64,000 bases of DNA from Pseudonocardia nematodicida (GCF_040105385.1 NZ_JBEDNQ010000003.1:186001-250000), one strand, 5' to 3'. Positions 43,673-52,457 are shown, counted from the stretch's first letter. Program-made: numbers and translations. Notes: a model not told the origin generated them from the letters alone.

Positions 43673-44550
43673 GCGTGGCGCTCGATCAGTTCTGCGACCG
43701 CGTCCGGCAGCTCCTCGGGCAGGTAGTGCCGCCCACCCGGGACCACGACGTCGGTCACGGAGCTCCACCCGTGCGCGGCGGTGAGGTGCCGGGCCAGCGC
43801 CGGCATCAGCGGGCCGAAGCACTGCTCGCCGCCGGCCAGCAGCAGCGGCACGTCGACCGGATCGCAGCCGTCCCGGAAGAAGCGGGCGTTCTTCGGGATC
43901 GCGCGGTACATCTCGAACGCGGCGTGCAGCCGGGCCGGTTCGCCGTAGGCGCTCGCGTAGTGCGCGATCTCGTCGTCGGTGACGACGCCGGGCACCGCGG
44001 TCCCGATGTCGAGGAAGTAGCGGAAGTAGGCCTCCTCCCGCCCGGCGACCAGTGTCTCGGGCAGGTGCGGGACCTGGTGGAACTCACCGTGCCACAACGG
44101 CACGCCCGGGACCGGGGAGTCCGGCACGTCGAGGCCGGGGAACAAGACCTCCAGGATCAGCGCCGAGGAGACCAGGTCGGGCCGCAGCCGGGTCAGCGCG
44201 TAGGCGGCCCACCCGCCGATGTCGTGCCCGACGACGTGCACCGGCCCGATCCCGAGAGTCTCGACCAGCTCGGCGAGGTCGCCGCCCAGCCGGACGGCGT
44301 CGTAGCCGTCGGCGGGGGCGTCGGAGCCACCGACCCCGCGCAGGTCGACGGCGTGCACGGTGTGACCCCGGGCCAGCCGGGGCATCACGTGGCGCCACTC
44401 GTACCAGTCCTGCGGGAAGCCGTGCACCAGCAGCACCGGCGGTCCGGTCCCGCCGCTCACGCAGTGGATCGCGGTACCGTCCGCGTCGACGGTGTGTGAG
44501 GTGAAGTCGCCGTCGAGCCGGGCGACGAGCGTCTCGGCCGTGGTCGTCAT
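43654..44550 (-). CDS. Alpha/beta hydrolase, epoxide-hydrolase/haloalkanoate type
   Basis: A 298-aa hydrolase with an Asp nucleophile: VVGHDIGGWAAYAL near residue 105. The HGFPQDWYEW oxyanion strand is near 44. The cap domain includes a Tyr-containing ASAYGEPAR, and the probable base His is in PGGRHYLPEE near 275. The Asp nucleophile indicates epoxide hydrolase or fluoroacetate-dehalogenase-like chemistry rather than esterase. ATG start (MTTTAETLVA). Confidence 0.88.
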   Translation of the reverse strand: MTTTAETLVARLDGDFTSHTVDADGTAIHCVSGGTGPPVLLVHGFPQDWYEWRHVMPRLARGHTVHAVDLRGVGGSDAPADGYDAVRLGGDLAELVETLGIGPVHVVGHDIGGWAAYALTRLRPDLVSSALILEVLFPGLDVPDSPVPGVPLWHGEFHQVPHLPETLVAGREEAYFRYFLDIGTAVPGVVTDDEIAHYASAYGEPARLHAAFEMYRAIPKNARFFRDGCDPVDVPLLLAGGEQCFGPLMPALARHLTAAHGWSSVTDVVVPGGRHYLPEELPDAVAELIERHAQSVRK

Positions 44551-44626
44551 CCCCGGTCGACCGGGCACGGCGCGGGAACTCATCGCAGGTGGCACGGTCG
44601 GGGGACACCCGAGCCAGGGAGGGCCC

Positions 44627-44917
44627 ATGCCACGCAGCCGGTGGACCTCGTTCGTCGCCCCGGGCACCGACCCGCCGGTGCGGACCCTGCACGAGGACGG
44701 CAACCCGGACCACCGGGTGCGGGTCGAGCACGACGGGACCACCCTGCTCGTCCATCTGAGCGGGGAGGACGGCCCGGGCTGGACCTGCCTGGCCGTCGAC
44801 CGCCTGACCCGGGAGTGGGCCGTCGCGCAGGACACCCGCCAGCTCGACGCCGCGGCGGCCGCCGTCGAACGGCTGCGTGGGACCGTCAGGCCCCGGGGAG
44901 AGCGGGATCGGCCTTGA
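44627..44917 (+). CDS. Small hypothetical protein
   Basis: A 96-aa soluble protein not recognised. AGGGAGG precedes the ATG (MPRSRWTSFV). Beta-strand-like segments HRVRVEHDGTTLLVHLSGED and WTCLAVDRLTREWAVAQ are followed by a C-terminal helix. Its last 32 nt overlap the 3' end of eutC on the other strand. Confidence 0.6.
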   Translation: MPRSRWTSFVAPGTDPPVRTLHEDGNPDHRVRVEHDGTTLLVHLSGEDGPGWTCLAVDRLTREWAVAQDTRQLDAAAAAVERLRGTVRPRGERDRP

Positions 44918-45608
44918 GTCCCACCCCGGACAGCTTGAGCCGCTGCGCCTCGGCCATGAGCAGGGCCAGGGTCGTCGCCGCGGCCGCGTACCCGGTGCCG
45001 TGCGGCGGCCGGATGTTGGACAGGCAGTTGCGTTCGGAGTCGCGGCGGCCCCGGCGGGCGTCGTAGGTGAAGTAGATCCCCAGCGAGTCCACCGAGCTCA
45101 TCCCGGGACGCTCACCGATCAGCACGACGACGTCGCGGGCCCCCAGCGCGACGGCGATCTCGTCGCCCAGCGCCACCCGCGCCTGGGTGGCGACGACGAC
45201 CGGCGCGACCCGCCGGCCCTCGAGCCGCTCCAGGATCTCGGCGAGCATCCCGGCCGCGTGCTCGGCGACGGCGAGCGGGGACAGCCCGTCGGCGACGACG
45301 AGGGCGACGTCGTGCTCGCCGTGCGGCAGCTGGGTCCCGTCGGCGAGCCGGCGGCCGAGGTCGGGCCGGGTCAGGTACTCGCCACGGTCCCGGGGCGCCC
45401 CGGCGGCGCGCAGCACCTCGACCCCGAGGTCCGCGATCCGTGCCGCCAGGGCGTCGGCGTCGAGCGGGGTGTGCACGGCGTCCCGGGCGGCGGCGTGCGC
45501 GGCCCGGAGCTCCAGCAGCCGGCCGGTCGGCAGCGCGTCCCCGGCCCGGCCGAGCGCGACCCGGGCCCGGGTGGAGGCCCGCAGAACCTCGAGCGGGTCG
45601 GTACTCAC
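44886..45608 (-). CDS. eutC: Ethanolamine ammonia-lyase small subunit
   Basis: A 240-aa light chain of the adenosylcobalamin-dependent lyase that splits ethanolamine to acetaldehyde and ammonia. Family marks: RARVALGRAGDALPTGRLLELRA-type N-terminus, YLTRPDLGRRL near residue 90, ALVVADGLSPLAVAEHA near 113 and NCLSNIRPPHG near 202. The GTG start overlaps the eutB stop by 4 nt. Length is normal. Confidence 0.93.
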   Translation of the reverse strand: MSTDPLEVLRASTRARVALGRAGDALPTGRLLELRAAHAAARDAVHTPLDADALAARIADLGVEVLRAAGAPRDRGEYLTRPDLGRRLADGTQLPHGEHDVALVVADGLSPLAVAEHAAGMLAEILERLEGRRVAPVVVATQARVALGDEIAVALGARDVVVLIGERPGMSSVDSLGIYFTYDARRGRRDSERNCLSNIRPPHGTGYAAAATTLALLMAEAQRLKLSGVGLKADPALPGA

Positions 45609-46981
45609 CGGACGCCCGCGGTCAGCTCGCGGACGGCGCGCCCGGCGAGCTCGCGCACCCGGCCGTCGTCGGAGAGCAGGTCCATCCGGGTCAGCCACTG
45701 CTCGAACTCCGGCGCCGGGCGCAGGCCCAGCACCTGGCGGGCGTAGAGCGCGTCGTGGAACGACAGCGACTGGTAGTGCAGCATCACGTCGTCGCCGCCG
45801 GGCACGCAGATGACGAACGAGCACCCGGCCGCGCCCAGCAGGGTGAGCAGCACGTCGGTGTCGTCGGCGTCGGCCTCGGCGTGGTTGGTGTAGCAGACGT
45901 CGACGCCCATCGGGAGGCCGAGCAGCTTGCCGCAGACGTGGTCCTCCAGCCCGGCCCGGGTGATCTGCTTGCCGTCGTGGAGGTACTCCGGGCCGATGAA
46001 CCCGACGACGGTGTTGACCAGCAGCGGGTCGAACGCCCGGGCCACGGCGTACGCCCGGGTCTCGAGGGTCTGCTGGTCGACGCCGTGGTGCGCGTCCGCG
46101 GACAGCGCGCTGCCCTGGCCGGTCTCGAAGTACATGCAGTGCGTGCCGACGGTGCCGCGGTCCAGCGACCGGGCCGCGTCGTGCGCCTCGCGCAGCATCG
46201 CCAGGGTGACGCCGAAGCCGGAGTTGGCCGCCTCGGTCCCGGCGATCGACTGGAACACCAGGTCCACCGGGGCGCCACGCTCCATGATCTCGATCGAGGT
46301 CGTGACGTGGGCGAGCACGCAGGACTGGGTCGGGATCGCGTACCGCATCCGCACCTCGTCGATCAGGTGCAGCAGCTCGGTCGTGCGCGCGGGGGAGTCG
46401 GTGGCCGGGTTGATCCCGATCACGGCGTCCCCGCAGCCGAGCAGCAGGCCGTCCACGATGGACGCCGTCACGCCGGCCGGGTCGTCGGTCGGGTGGTTGG
46501 GCTGCAGCCGGGTCGCCATCGTCCCCGGCAGGCCGACCGTCGACCGGAAACCGGTGACGACCGGGGTCCGCCGGGCGACGGCGATGAGGTCCTGCACCCG
46601 CATCAGCTTCGCCGTCGCGGCCACCATCTCCGGGGTCAGCCCGGCGGCGAGCGAGGTGGTGTCGGTGGACGGGCGCAGCAGGTGTTCGCGCAGCTCGCCG
46701 ACGGTCATCGACGCGACCGGGGCGAACGCGTCGGTCGAGTGCGAGTCGACGATCAGCCGGGTGACCTCGTCGTTCTCGTAGGGCACCACCTGCTCGTCGA
46801 GGAACACCGTCAGCGGCAGGTCGGCGAGCACCCCTTGGGCGGCCACCCGCTCCCGCTCCGACGAGGCCGCGATGCCGGCCAGCACGTCCCCGGACCGCTC
46901 CGGGGTGGCGGCCGCCAGCAGCGCGCGCAGATCCGCGAACTCGTAGGTGTGCCCGCCCAGCGAGGCACGCCTGGATGTCAT
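45605..46981 (-). CDS. eutB: Ethanolamine ammonia-lyase large subunit
   Basis: A 458-aa catalytic TIM-barrel subunit. Characteristic stretches: RLIVDSHS near residue 75, GLPGTMATRLQPNHPTDD near 150, GDAVIGINPATDS near 184 and HCMYFETGQGSALSADAHHG near 277. Works with EutC and coenzyme B12. There are no microcompartment genes, no eutA reactivase and no ethanolamine permease in the window, so this is a simple eutBC pair for nitrogen/carbon use. I saw no cobalamin riboswitch upstream. Confidence 0.95.
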   Translation of the reverse strand: MTSRRASLGGHTYEFADLRALLAAATPERSGDVLAGIAASSERERVAAQGVLADLPLTVFLDEQVVPYENDEVTRLIVDSHSTDAFAPVASMTVGELREHLLRPSTDTTSLAAGLTPEMVAATAKLMRVQDLIAVARRTPVVTGFRSTVGLPGTMATRLQPNHPTDDPAGVTASIVDGLLLGCGDAVIGINPATDSPARTTELLHLIDEVRMRYAIPTQSCVLAHVTTSIEIMERGAPVDLVFQSIAGTEAANSGFGVTLAMLREAHDAARSLDRGTVGTHCMYFETGQGSALSADAHHGVDQQTLETRAYAVARAFDPLLVNTVVGFIGPEYLHDGKQITRAGLEDHVCGKLLGLPMGVDVCYTNHAEADADDTDVLLTLLGAAGCSFVICVPGGDDVMLHYQSLSFHDALYARQVLGLRPAPEFEQWLTRMDLLSDDGRVRELAGRAVRELTAGVR

Positions 46982-47404
46982 GCCGGTCTCCGCTCGTCGA
47001 GGTGCGCAGATCGTAGGAGCGTCCCCCACGCGTGCGGGTCACGTCGAGATGAGCGTTCTGTGTCGCCGCCGCGGACCGCGGGTCAACCCGGCGGAGTGGT
47101 TCGCCGACACGGCCGGGTCGAGGGTGAGTCACGGAGCGTGTCGACGAAGAAGGGTGCGCGTCCGATCGGGTCCACAGTGGTGACACACGGTCGTGCAATA
47201 CGGCCGGGAGCGACGCCCGACGCAAGATCCGGATGCCGGAAGAGAGCAGTATCCTCGCCGAAAGTGATTGCTCTGGTCCGATAGTGGTAAGGAATTCGTT
47301 GGATCGGGGTTCGACCGGATAGCGTTCTGTGCATCGGCGGGGCTCCCGAAACCACGCCGAACAACGTCGGTCCGACACGGACCCCGTCGCAATGGAGAAA
47401 CACT
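46982..47404. other. Divergent promoter region of eutBC and a secreted-protein gene
   Basis: 423 nt without a gene. The half nearer eutB is GC-rich; 47220-47400 is clearly AT-richer (for example around AAAGTGATTGCTC and GGTAAGGAATTCG) and should hold the promoter and leader of the secreted-protein gene. No riboswitch or clear operator recognised. Confidence 0.45.
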
Positions 47405-47773
47405 GTGCTGAAGAAGGCTGCTTTCGTCACCGCCGGCGTCACCGCTGGTCTGCTCGCCGTCTCCCCGCTGGCCTTCGCGGGTGACTACGGCAAGGAGCAG
47501 TCCGGCTCGCACCACGGCTCCGCCGGGCAGAACCAGATCAACACCGCCGACGAGAACCGCGTCAGCTCGCAGAACGGCCTGGTCAACGTGGGCGACGTGA
47601 ACGCACTGAACAACGCCAACGTGCTGTCCTGCTCGCTGAACAACCTCGACGTGGCGGCCAGCGTGCTGGGTGTCCTCGGCGGCCAGGCCGGCAACAGCGG
47701 TGACGACTTCGCCGCCGGCGAGTGCTCGCCCGGTTCGACCACGCAGGGCAACCTCGGGGTCTTCGACAACTGA
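47405..47773 (+). CDS. Small secreted rodlin/chaplin-like protein
   Basis: A 122-aa protein with a clear Sec signal peptide (MLKKAAFVTAGVTAGLLAVS, cleavage after the PLAFA near residue 25). The mature part is Asn/Gly/Ser-rich with short hydrophobic strands: GQNQINTADENRVSS, NVGDVNALNNANVLSC, DVAASVLGVLGGQAGN. There are two Cys, which could form one disulfide. The composition and MLKK start recall the Streptomyces rodlins and chaplins that coat aerial hyphae, but identity is not proven. GTG start with GGAG upstream, terminator downstream. Confidence 0.6.
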   Translation: MLKKAAFVTAGVTAGLLAVSPLAFAGDYGKEQSGSHHGSAGQNQINTADENRVSSQNGLVNVGDVNALNNANVLSCSLNNLDVAASVLGVLGGQAGNSGDDFAAGECSPGSTTQGNLGVFDN

Positions 47774-47854
47774 TCCGACGCCACACCCTCGGGTGAGGTG
47801 ACGATTCATCGGAGCCGTCTCTCCGGAAGAATCGTGACCCCCGAATTCGCCCAT

Positions 47855-47883
47855 GGCCCCCTTCTCCGTCGGAGAGGGGGGCC
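47855..47883. terminator. Terminator between the secreted-protein and CocE genes
   Basis: A 13-bp stem with one G-T pair (47855-47867 with 47871-47883, GGCCCCCTTCTCC) and a 3-nt loop. It lies 82 nt after the secreted-protein stop and 31 nt beyond the convergent CocE stop, so it may serve both. Confidence 0.7.
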
Positions 47884-47913
47884 GTGGCTATTTCCGGGGA
47901 ACCGGAGAAATCG

Positions 47914-49554
47914 TCACGGATGATGCGGCAGGACCACGTGCGAAGGATGCTCGGGGCCGTGCAGGACCTCGTAGGAGATCCGGCGGCCGTCCACCGCTGT
48001 CGCCATCCGTTCGCCGGTTCCGTGGTTGCGCGCGAACCGGGGGAACGCCGCGGCGGCGATCTGGACCCGCAGGCGGTGCCCGGCCCGTACCCGGTACCCG
48101 GTCGGGCTCAGGCCCATCCGGACGACCGCGGTGCCGTCCGGGGCGGTCGCCTCGCGGCTCGGCACGAGCCGGTGCATCGCATCGGTGACGTTGAGCGACG
48201 TGCCGTCCGGGGCGACGTCGCAGACCCGGACGAAGACGTCGCCCTCCTGCGACCCGGTCCGCACGTACACCACCGCCGACACCGGTCCGAGCAGGTCCAG
48301 GTCGGACTCCAGCGGCGGTCCGGTGTAGACGAGCACGTCGTCGCGGGCCTCCACGGCGCGGTTGTCGTGCTGCTTGGACGGCGGTTGCAGCATCGGCCCG
48401 CCGACCGACGGGGTCGGGTCCGCGGGGTCGTAGACGAACGTGTCCGGCGGCCCGGCCGGCCCGGGGGCCTCCGCCCGGAGCTCGCCGCCGGGGGCCAGGT
48501 ACCACTCGGTCGGCTGTGCGAGCGGCGGCGGCCAGCAGGGCAGGTCGGTCCAGCGGTCGGCGTGCTGGACGAAGACCCGGACCGGGGCGCGGTCGTCGCC
48601 GGGCTCGCCGTGCAGGTGCACGCCGAGCCAGTGCAGCATCTCGCGGGCGGTGGTCGTCAGCGAACCGCGGTCGCCGTGCGTCCACGGGCCGATCGTGATC
48701 CGCGCCGTCGCACCACCGCGCTGCAGCGCGGTGAAGTCCATCAGCTGACGCTGCAGGAACAGGTCCCACCAGCCGGTCACCATGCAGACCGGCGGCATCG
48801 CGGCCGCGTCGAACCCGTCGTGCTCGGCGGGCGCCCAGAACTCGCGCGGCTGCTCGGCGTTCTCGACGAAGTCCCGCCAGAACATCACGGGTGCGCCGGT
48901 GAGCGCGACGTCGGCGGCCTGCAGCGGCAGCCCGGCGACCGCGCGGCGCTTGCGCCGGCTGAACACCGGTGTCGCCAGGTAGCCGGTGACCGCGCCGAGC
49001 CGTTCCTGACGGCCGATCTGGTTCACCCAGCTCGCCAGGTTCAGCAGTCCCGGCGCGCCGCCGGGGTAGAAGGTGCTGGTGAACTCGGACGCGGTGATGT
49101 CGGCGTTCATCGAGCAGAGCCCGGGGTCGGCGTACGGCGCGAGCGCCCACTGGGTGTGCCCGACGTAGCTCGGCCCGACGGTCGAGACCCGGCCGTCGCT
49201 CCAGTCCTGCGCGCGCAGCCAGTCCAGTGTGTCCAGACCGTCCGGGCTCTCGTGCAGGAACGGGCGGAACTGCCCGCCCGAGCCGAACGTGCCGCGGGTG
49301 CTCTGCACCAGCACCTGGAACCCGCGGCGGGCCAGCAATGAACCGATGATCGTGCCGAGGCCCTCGCGGCCGTACGGGGTGCGCATCAGCACGGTCGGCC
49401 GCGGCTGCACCGGACCGGGGCGGCGGTAGAGATCGGCGAGCAGCACGACACCGTCGGACACCGGGACCCGGAGATCGCGTTCCCGCAGGTAGGGCGCCGG
49501 CGGGCCGGGCAGCCCGAGCAGCCGGTCGACCAGTCGATCCGCGAGCACGGCCAT
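47914..49554 (-). CDS. CocE/NonD family hydrolase (S15-like)
   Basis: A 546-aa X-Pro-dipeptidyl-peptidase/cocaine-esterase-type hydrolase. The N-terminal alpha/beta domain begins RVPVSDGVVLLADLYRR near residue 30. The nucleophile elbow is VGPSYVGHTQW (Ser near 122). The His is probably in GPWTHGDRG near 292. A C-terminal jelly-roll domain (residues ~315-546, DVFVRVCDVAPDG, YRVRAGHRLRVQI) is present. Likely acts on esters or amides; no signal peptide. GGGAGGTGGCG precedes the ATG. Confidence 0.9.
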   Translation of the reverse strand: MAVLADRLVDRLLGLPGPPAPYLRERDLRVPVSDGVVLLADLYRRPGPVQPRPTVLMRTPYGREGLGTIIGSLLARRGFQVLVQSTRGTFGSGGQFRPFLHESPDGLDTLDWLRAQDWSDGRVSTVGPSYVGHTQWALAPYADPGLCSMNADITASEFTSTFYPGGAPGLLNLASWVNQIGRQERLGAVTGYLATPVFSRRKRRAVAGLPLQAADVALTGAPVMFWRDFVENAEQPREFWAPAEHDGFDAAAMPPVCMVTGWWDLFLQRQLMDFTALQRGGATARITIGPWTHGDRGSLTTTAREMLHWLGVHLHGEPGDDRAPVRVFVQHADRWTDLPCWPPPLAQPTEWYLAPGGELRAEAPGPAGPPDTFVYDPADPTPSVGGPMLQPPSKQHDNRAVEARDDVLVYTGPPLESDLDLLGPVSAVVYVRTGSQEGDVFVRVCDVAPDGTSLNVTDAMHRLVPSREATAPDGTAVVRMGLSPTGYRVRAGHRLRVQIAAAAFPRFARNHGTGERMATAVDGRRISYEVLHGPEHPSHVVLPHHP

Positions 49555-49651
49555 CGCCACCTCCCCCCCTCGTCCCCGCGCGCCGCGGGCAGGGGTCGAT
49601 CGTAGGAGAACCCGCTTGCCGGGCCGGGTCGTGGGCGGGTAGCCATGGCCG

Positions 49652-50818
49652 GTGGCCGATCTCCCGACCGTCCCGCCGGAGCTCACCGACGGCGTCGTCA
49701 CGCTGCGCGGGCTCCGGGACTCCGATGTGGACGACATCGTCGCGGTCTACCGGGATCCCGAGATGCACCGGTGGACCTCGCTCGGGCCGGACCACGGCGA
49801 GCACGACGCACGTGAATGGCTGGAAAGGGTCGCGACCGGATGGCGGGAGGGCACCGGGTTCGTCTGGGCGATCGAGGCCGCCGGGCCGGACGGGCGCCCC
49901 CGCTTCGCCGGCCAGATCGACCTGCGCACCGGGCCGCCGCCGTCGGTCGGTTACGGCCTCGCGCCGTGGGCCCGCGGCGCCGGGCGGATGAGCCGGGCAC
50001 TGCGCCTCGCCGCGGACTGGGGCTTCGACCGGGCCGGCCTGCGGGCCCTGCACTGGGACGCCCGGGCCGGGCACGTCGCCTCCTGGCGGGTGGCGCATGC
50101 CTGCGGGTTCCGCTTCGAGGGCGTCCGCACCGCCGCGATTCCCGCCGGCGGCGAGCTCGTCGACGCCTGGACCGCCGTGCTGCTGCCCGGCGACCCGGTC
50201 GCGACCCGGGAACCGCGCACCACCTGGTGGACGGTCCCGGTGCTCGACGGCGAGCGGGGCCGGCTGCGCCCGCCGGTCGAGTCCGATGTGCACCGACAGG
50301 TGGAGGCCTGCAACGACCCGGACGCGCAGTGGTGGAACGCCACCCTGCCGCGGCCCTACACCGCCGACGACGCCCGGCGCTGGATCTGCGACCGCCGGCT
50401 CGACGCCTCGCTGGGCCGGGCCGTGGAGTGGGTGATCGCCGACCCGGGCGACGACCGGCTGCTCGGCACGATCTCGGTGCACGAGATGGACCTGCCCTAC
50501 ACCCCCACCGGCGGCGACGTCGGCTACCGGGCGCACCCCGACGCGCGCGGCCGCGGGATCGTCACCGAGGCGCTGCGGCTGGTGATCGCGCACGCCTTCA
50601 CCCCGGTCGACGACGGCGGGCTGGGCCGGACCCGGCTCGCGCTCGGTGCGGCCCGCGACAACGCGGCCAGCCGCCGGGTCGCCGAGCGCACCGGGTTCCA
50701 GCTGGTCGGCGAGTTCCGCGCCGACGGCGTGCACGGGCTCGACAACGAGCACGTCGACGACGGCGTCTGGTACGACCTGCTCGACACCGACCCGAGACCC
50801 GGTCCGTCCACGACGTGA
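49652..50818 (+). CDS. Tandem-GNAT acetyltransferase
   Basis: A 388-aa protein with two GNAT domains of the RimJ/RimL type. Domain 1 covers residues ~10-180 (LRGLRDSDVDDIVAVYRDPE, SYGLAPWARGAGRMSRALR-like). Domain 2 covers ~200-385 (RLRPPVESDVHRQVEACND, GYRAHPDARGRGIVTEAL, ARDNAASRRVAERTGF). The acetyl-CoA loop is well kept in domain 2 (ARGRGI). In domain 1 the loop reads ARGAGR, which is also usable. Substrate unknown. GTG start. Confidence 0.88.
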   Translation: MADLPTVPPELTDGVVTLRGLRDSDVDDIVAVYRDPEMHRWTSLGPDHGEHDAREWLERVATGWREGTGFVWAIEAAGPDGRPRFAGQIDLRTGPPPSVGYGLAPWARGAGRMSRALRLAADWGFDRAGLRALHWDARAGHVASWRVAHACGFRFEGVRTAAIPAGGELVDAWTAVLLPGDPVATREPRTTWWTVPVLDGERGRLRPPVESDVHRQVEACNDPDAQWWNATLPRPYTADDARRWICDRRLDASLGRAVEWVIADPGDDRLLGTISVHEMDLPYTPTGGDVGYRAHPDARGRGIVTEALRLVIAHAFTPVDDGGLGRTRLALGAARDNAASRRVAERTGFQLVGEFRADGVHGLDNEHVDDGVWYDLLDTDPRPGPSTT

Positions 50819-50854
50819 CCCCCGACAGTGATCACAGTGATCACTGTCGGGGGT
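50818..50854. terminator. 17-bp perfect hairpin overlapping the GNAT stop codon
   Basis: Arms 50818-50834 and 50838-50854 (ACCCCCGACAGTGATCA) are exact complements with a 3-nt loop. The first base is the last base of the TGA stop. Inside, CAGTGATCA is repeated directly, giving a TGATCA-CAG-TGATCA core. Terminator function is the simplest reading, though the TGATCA-rich core could also bind a dimeric protein. Confidence 0.75.
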
Positions 50855-50873
50855 ACCCCGTAGCCTGCCCACC

Positions 50874-51089
50874 GTGCAGGTGCTGCGGATGTCGTGCTGC
50901 GAGCGCGAGTGGGTCGGGGCGGACCGGGCGCACTGCTGTGCGCGCTTCGCCGGATGCGGCGCCGTGTTCGACGACGCCGCGCTCTGGGACAGCCACCGCC
51001 CCCGGGGCCGGTGCACCGACCCGGCGGAGCTGGGACTGGTGGCCACCCGCAACGGCATCTGGCTGCGGGCCCTCGACGAGGCGGGCTAG
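50874..51089 (+). CDS. FDXHR family putative zinc-binding protein
   Basis: A 71-aa small protein. CCxxxFxGCGAVFDDAALWDSHR (Cys pair, FD....HR) followed by GRCTDPAELGL is the FDXHR zinc-ribbon-like pattern common on actinobacterial chromosomes and phages. Cys at residues 21-22 and 27, His41 and Cys47 could bind one zinc. A GTG start 20 nt after the hairpin was used. Function of the family is unknown. Confidence 0.65.
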   Translation: MQVLRMSCCEREWVGADRAHCCARFAGCGAVFDDAALWDSHRPRGRCTDPAELGLVATRNGIWLRALDEAG

Positions 51090-51096
51090 CGACAGC

Positions 51097-51360
51097 TCAA
51101 CCGTCCGGTGGCGCCCGGGTGATCCCGCGGAACACCGCGTCGGTCCCGCCCGGGTTGCGCACCCGCACCAGGTTCAGCCCGGTGAACCACAGCACCGACC
51201 CGGCGCCGAAGGTCCGTGCGCCGCCGGCCGCGCAGCACAGCTCGATCTCGCCGGCGTCGACGACGATCAGGGCGCCCCGCCACTCGTCCTCGTCGTGCGG
51301 GCGCGCCGTGCCCGGCGGCAGGGTCACGGTCCGGCTGCGGAACGCCGGAGCACGGGTCAC
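51097..51360 (-). CDS. Small cupin-like protein
   Basis: An 87-aa beta-rich protein with a cupin-type strand pattern: RSRTVTLPPGTARPHDED, ALIVVDAGEIELCC, RTFGAGSVLWFTGLNLV, RVRNPGGTDAVFRGITR. The usual metal-binding HxH is not seen, so it may be non-catalytic. GTG start. Convergent with the FDXHR gene, 7 nt apart. Confidence 0.6.
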   Translation of the reverse strand: MTRAPAFRSRTVTLPPGTARPHDEDEWRGALIVVDAGEIELCCAAGGARTFGAGSVLWFTGLNLVRVRNPGGTDAVFRGITRAPPDG

Positions 51361-51476
51361 GGCGCACCCCCTCGGCTCGGTCGGCGGCGTCCACGCCCGC
51401 GTGCACGAGCGGTGACTACGAGAGGTGACCGACCGGCTGCGCGGAAGTCATCGGTCGACGTGCGTGACCGGCGGGA

Positions 51477-52457
51477 TCAGGCTGCGCGGAGCGCGACGGT
51501 GCCGAGCGCGTCGAGGGCGGTCTCGTAGCCGATCGCCGTGGCGCGCCGCACCCGGGCGCGGTCGGTGGTCAGCCCGCGGACCCCGGCCGAGGTGTGCGGG
51601 GCCAGGGTCAGCAGGTGCGCGCGCTCCCGGTCCGGATGTGCCGCGTCGGTCAGCAGCGACAGGCACTCGCCGTGCCGCGCGGTGTCCTGGGCCATCCGGC
51701 CCAGGCCCGGGGCCAGCCGGTCCAGCGAGCGTGCCCACAGCGGGGCGCGGCCGTCGGTGCCCGGCGGCGGGGCGGCGAGCTCGTCGACGGTGCGGGTCAT
51801 CAGGGCCAGCACGTGGGTCGCCCCGCCGCGCAGGGCCCGGGCCACCGGCAGCGGGTCGCCGACCGAGCCGTCGATCCACTCGTCGTCGCCGATCCGGACG
51901 GGTGGGCCGGCCAGCAGCGGGATCGACGCGGTCGCCCGCATCGCGGCCTTCCAGGTCGGTCCGTCGGGCAGGCCGGACAGCACGTGCGGGGTCAGGTCCG
52001 AGGCCCGGGTGACCAGCACCCGCAGCTCCGCCGGGCTGGTCACCAGCGACGACCACTCGGTGGGGCGCGAGTGGACCAGGATGTGGTCGAGCAGGTGGTC
52101 CAGCGACACCATCGGGCGGCGGGTGCCGAACCGGCGCGGGTCGATGAACTCCCGGCACGTCATGTCGTCGGCGAAGATGCGGGCGGCGTCCGCGCCGTGT
52201 CCCAGCACCAGCGCGGTGCCGACGAACGCGCCGGCCGAGCTGCCCCACACCTCGTCGAACGCGCCGGCCAGGCCGGCGTCGGACAGGGCGTGCACCATCC
52301 CGCCGGCGTAGGCGCCGCGCATCCCGCCGCCGCCGACGACGAGGGCCAGCCGGTGGCCGTCATCGTGCCGGCCGGCGCCGCGTCCCGTGTCGAGCCGGCG
52401 CTCCAGCAGCCGCAGCACCTCGGCGTCGCCGTGGGCTCCGGGGGTGGTCGCACGCAT
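51477..52457 (-). CDS. Patatin-like phospholipase family protein
   Basis: A 326-aa patatin-fold lipid hydrolase. Oxyanion motif GGGGMRGAYAGGM near residue 42, nucleophile GSSAGAFVGTA (GxSxG) near 72 and the dyad Asp in WIDGSVGDPLPV near 197. Probably a cytoplasmic or membrane-associated phospholipase/esterase. The ATG MRATTPGAHG was used, but two ATGs a few codons upstream are possible. Confidence 0.88.
   Translation of the reverse strand: MRATTPGAHGDAEVLRLLERRLDTGRGAGRHDDGHRLALVVGGGGMRGAYAGGMVHALSDAGLAGAFDEVWGSSAGAFVGTALVLGHGADAARIFADDMTCREFIDPRRFGTRRPMVSLDHLLDHILVHSRPTEWSSLVTSPAELRVLVTRASDLTPHVLSGLPDGPTWKAAMRATASIPLLAGPPVRIGDDEWIDGSVGDPLPVARALRGGATHVLALMTRTVDELAAPPPGTDGRAPLWARSLDRLAPGLGRMAQDTARHGECLSLLTDAAHPDRERAHLLTLAPHTSAGVRGLTTDRARVRRATAIGYETALDALGTVALRAA

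Noticed and set aside
44627..44917. Antitoxin partner for the neighbouring hydrolase or eut genes
   Set aside because: The 96-aa protein has no DNA-binding or toxin-neutralising motif and its neighbours are not toxins.
46982..47404. Adenosylcobalamin riboswitch upstream of eutB
   Set aside because: I could not find the conserved B12-box in the leader on the minus strand.
47888..51058. A 1056-codon minus-strand open frame across the CocE and GNAT genes
   Set aside because: Wrong frame relative to the CocE gene, antisense to the GNAT gene, and no domain is recognisable.
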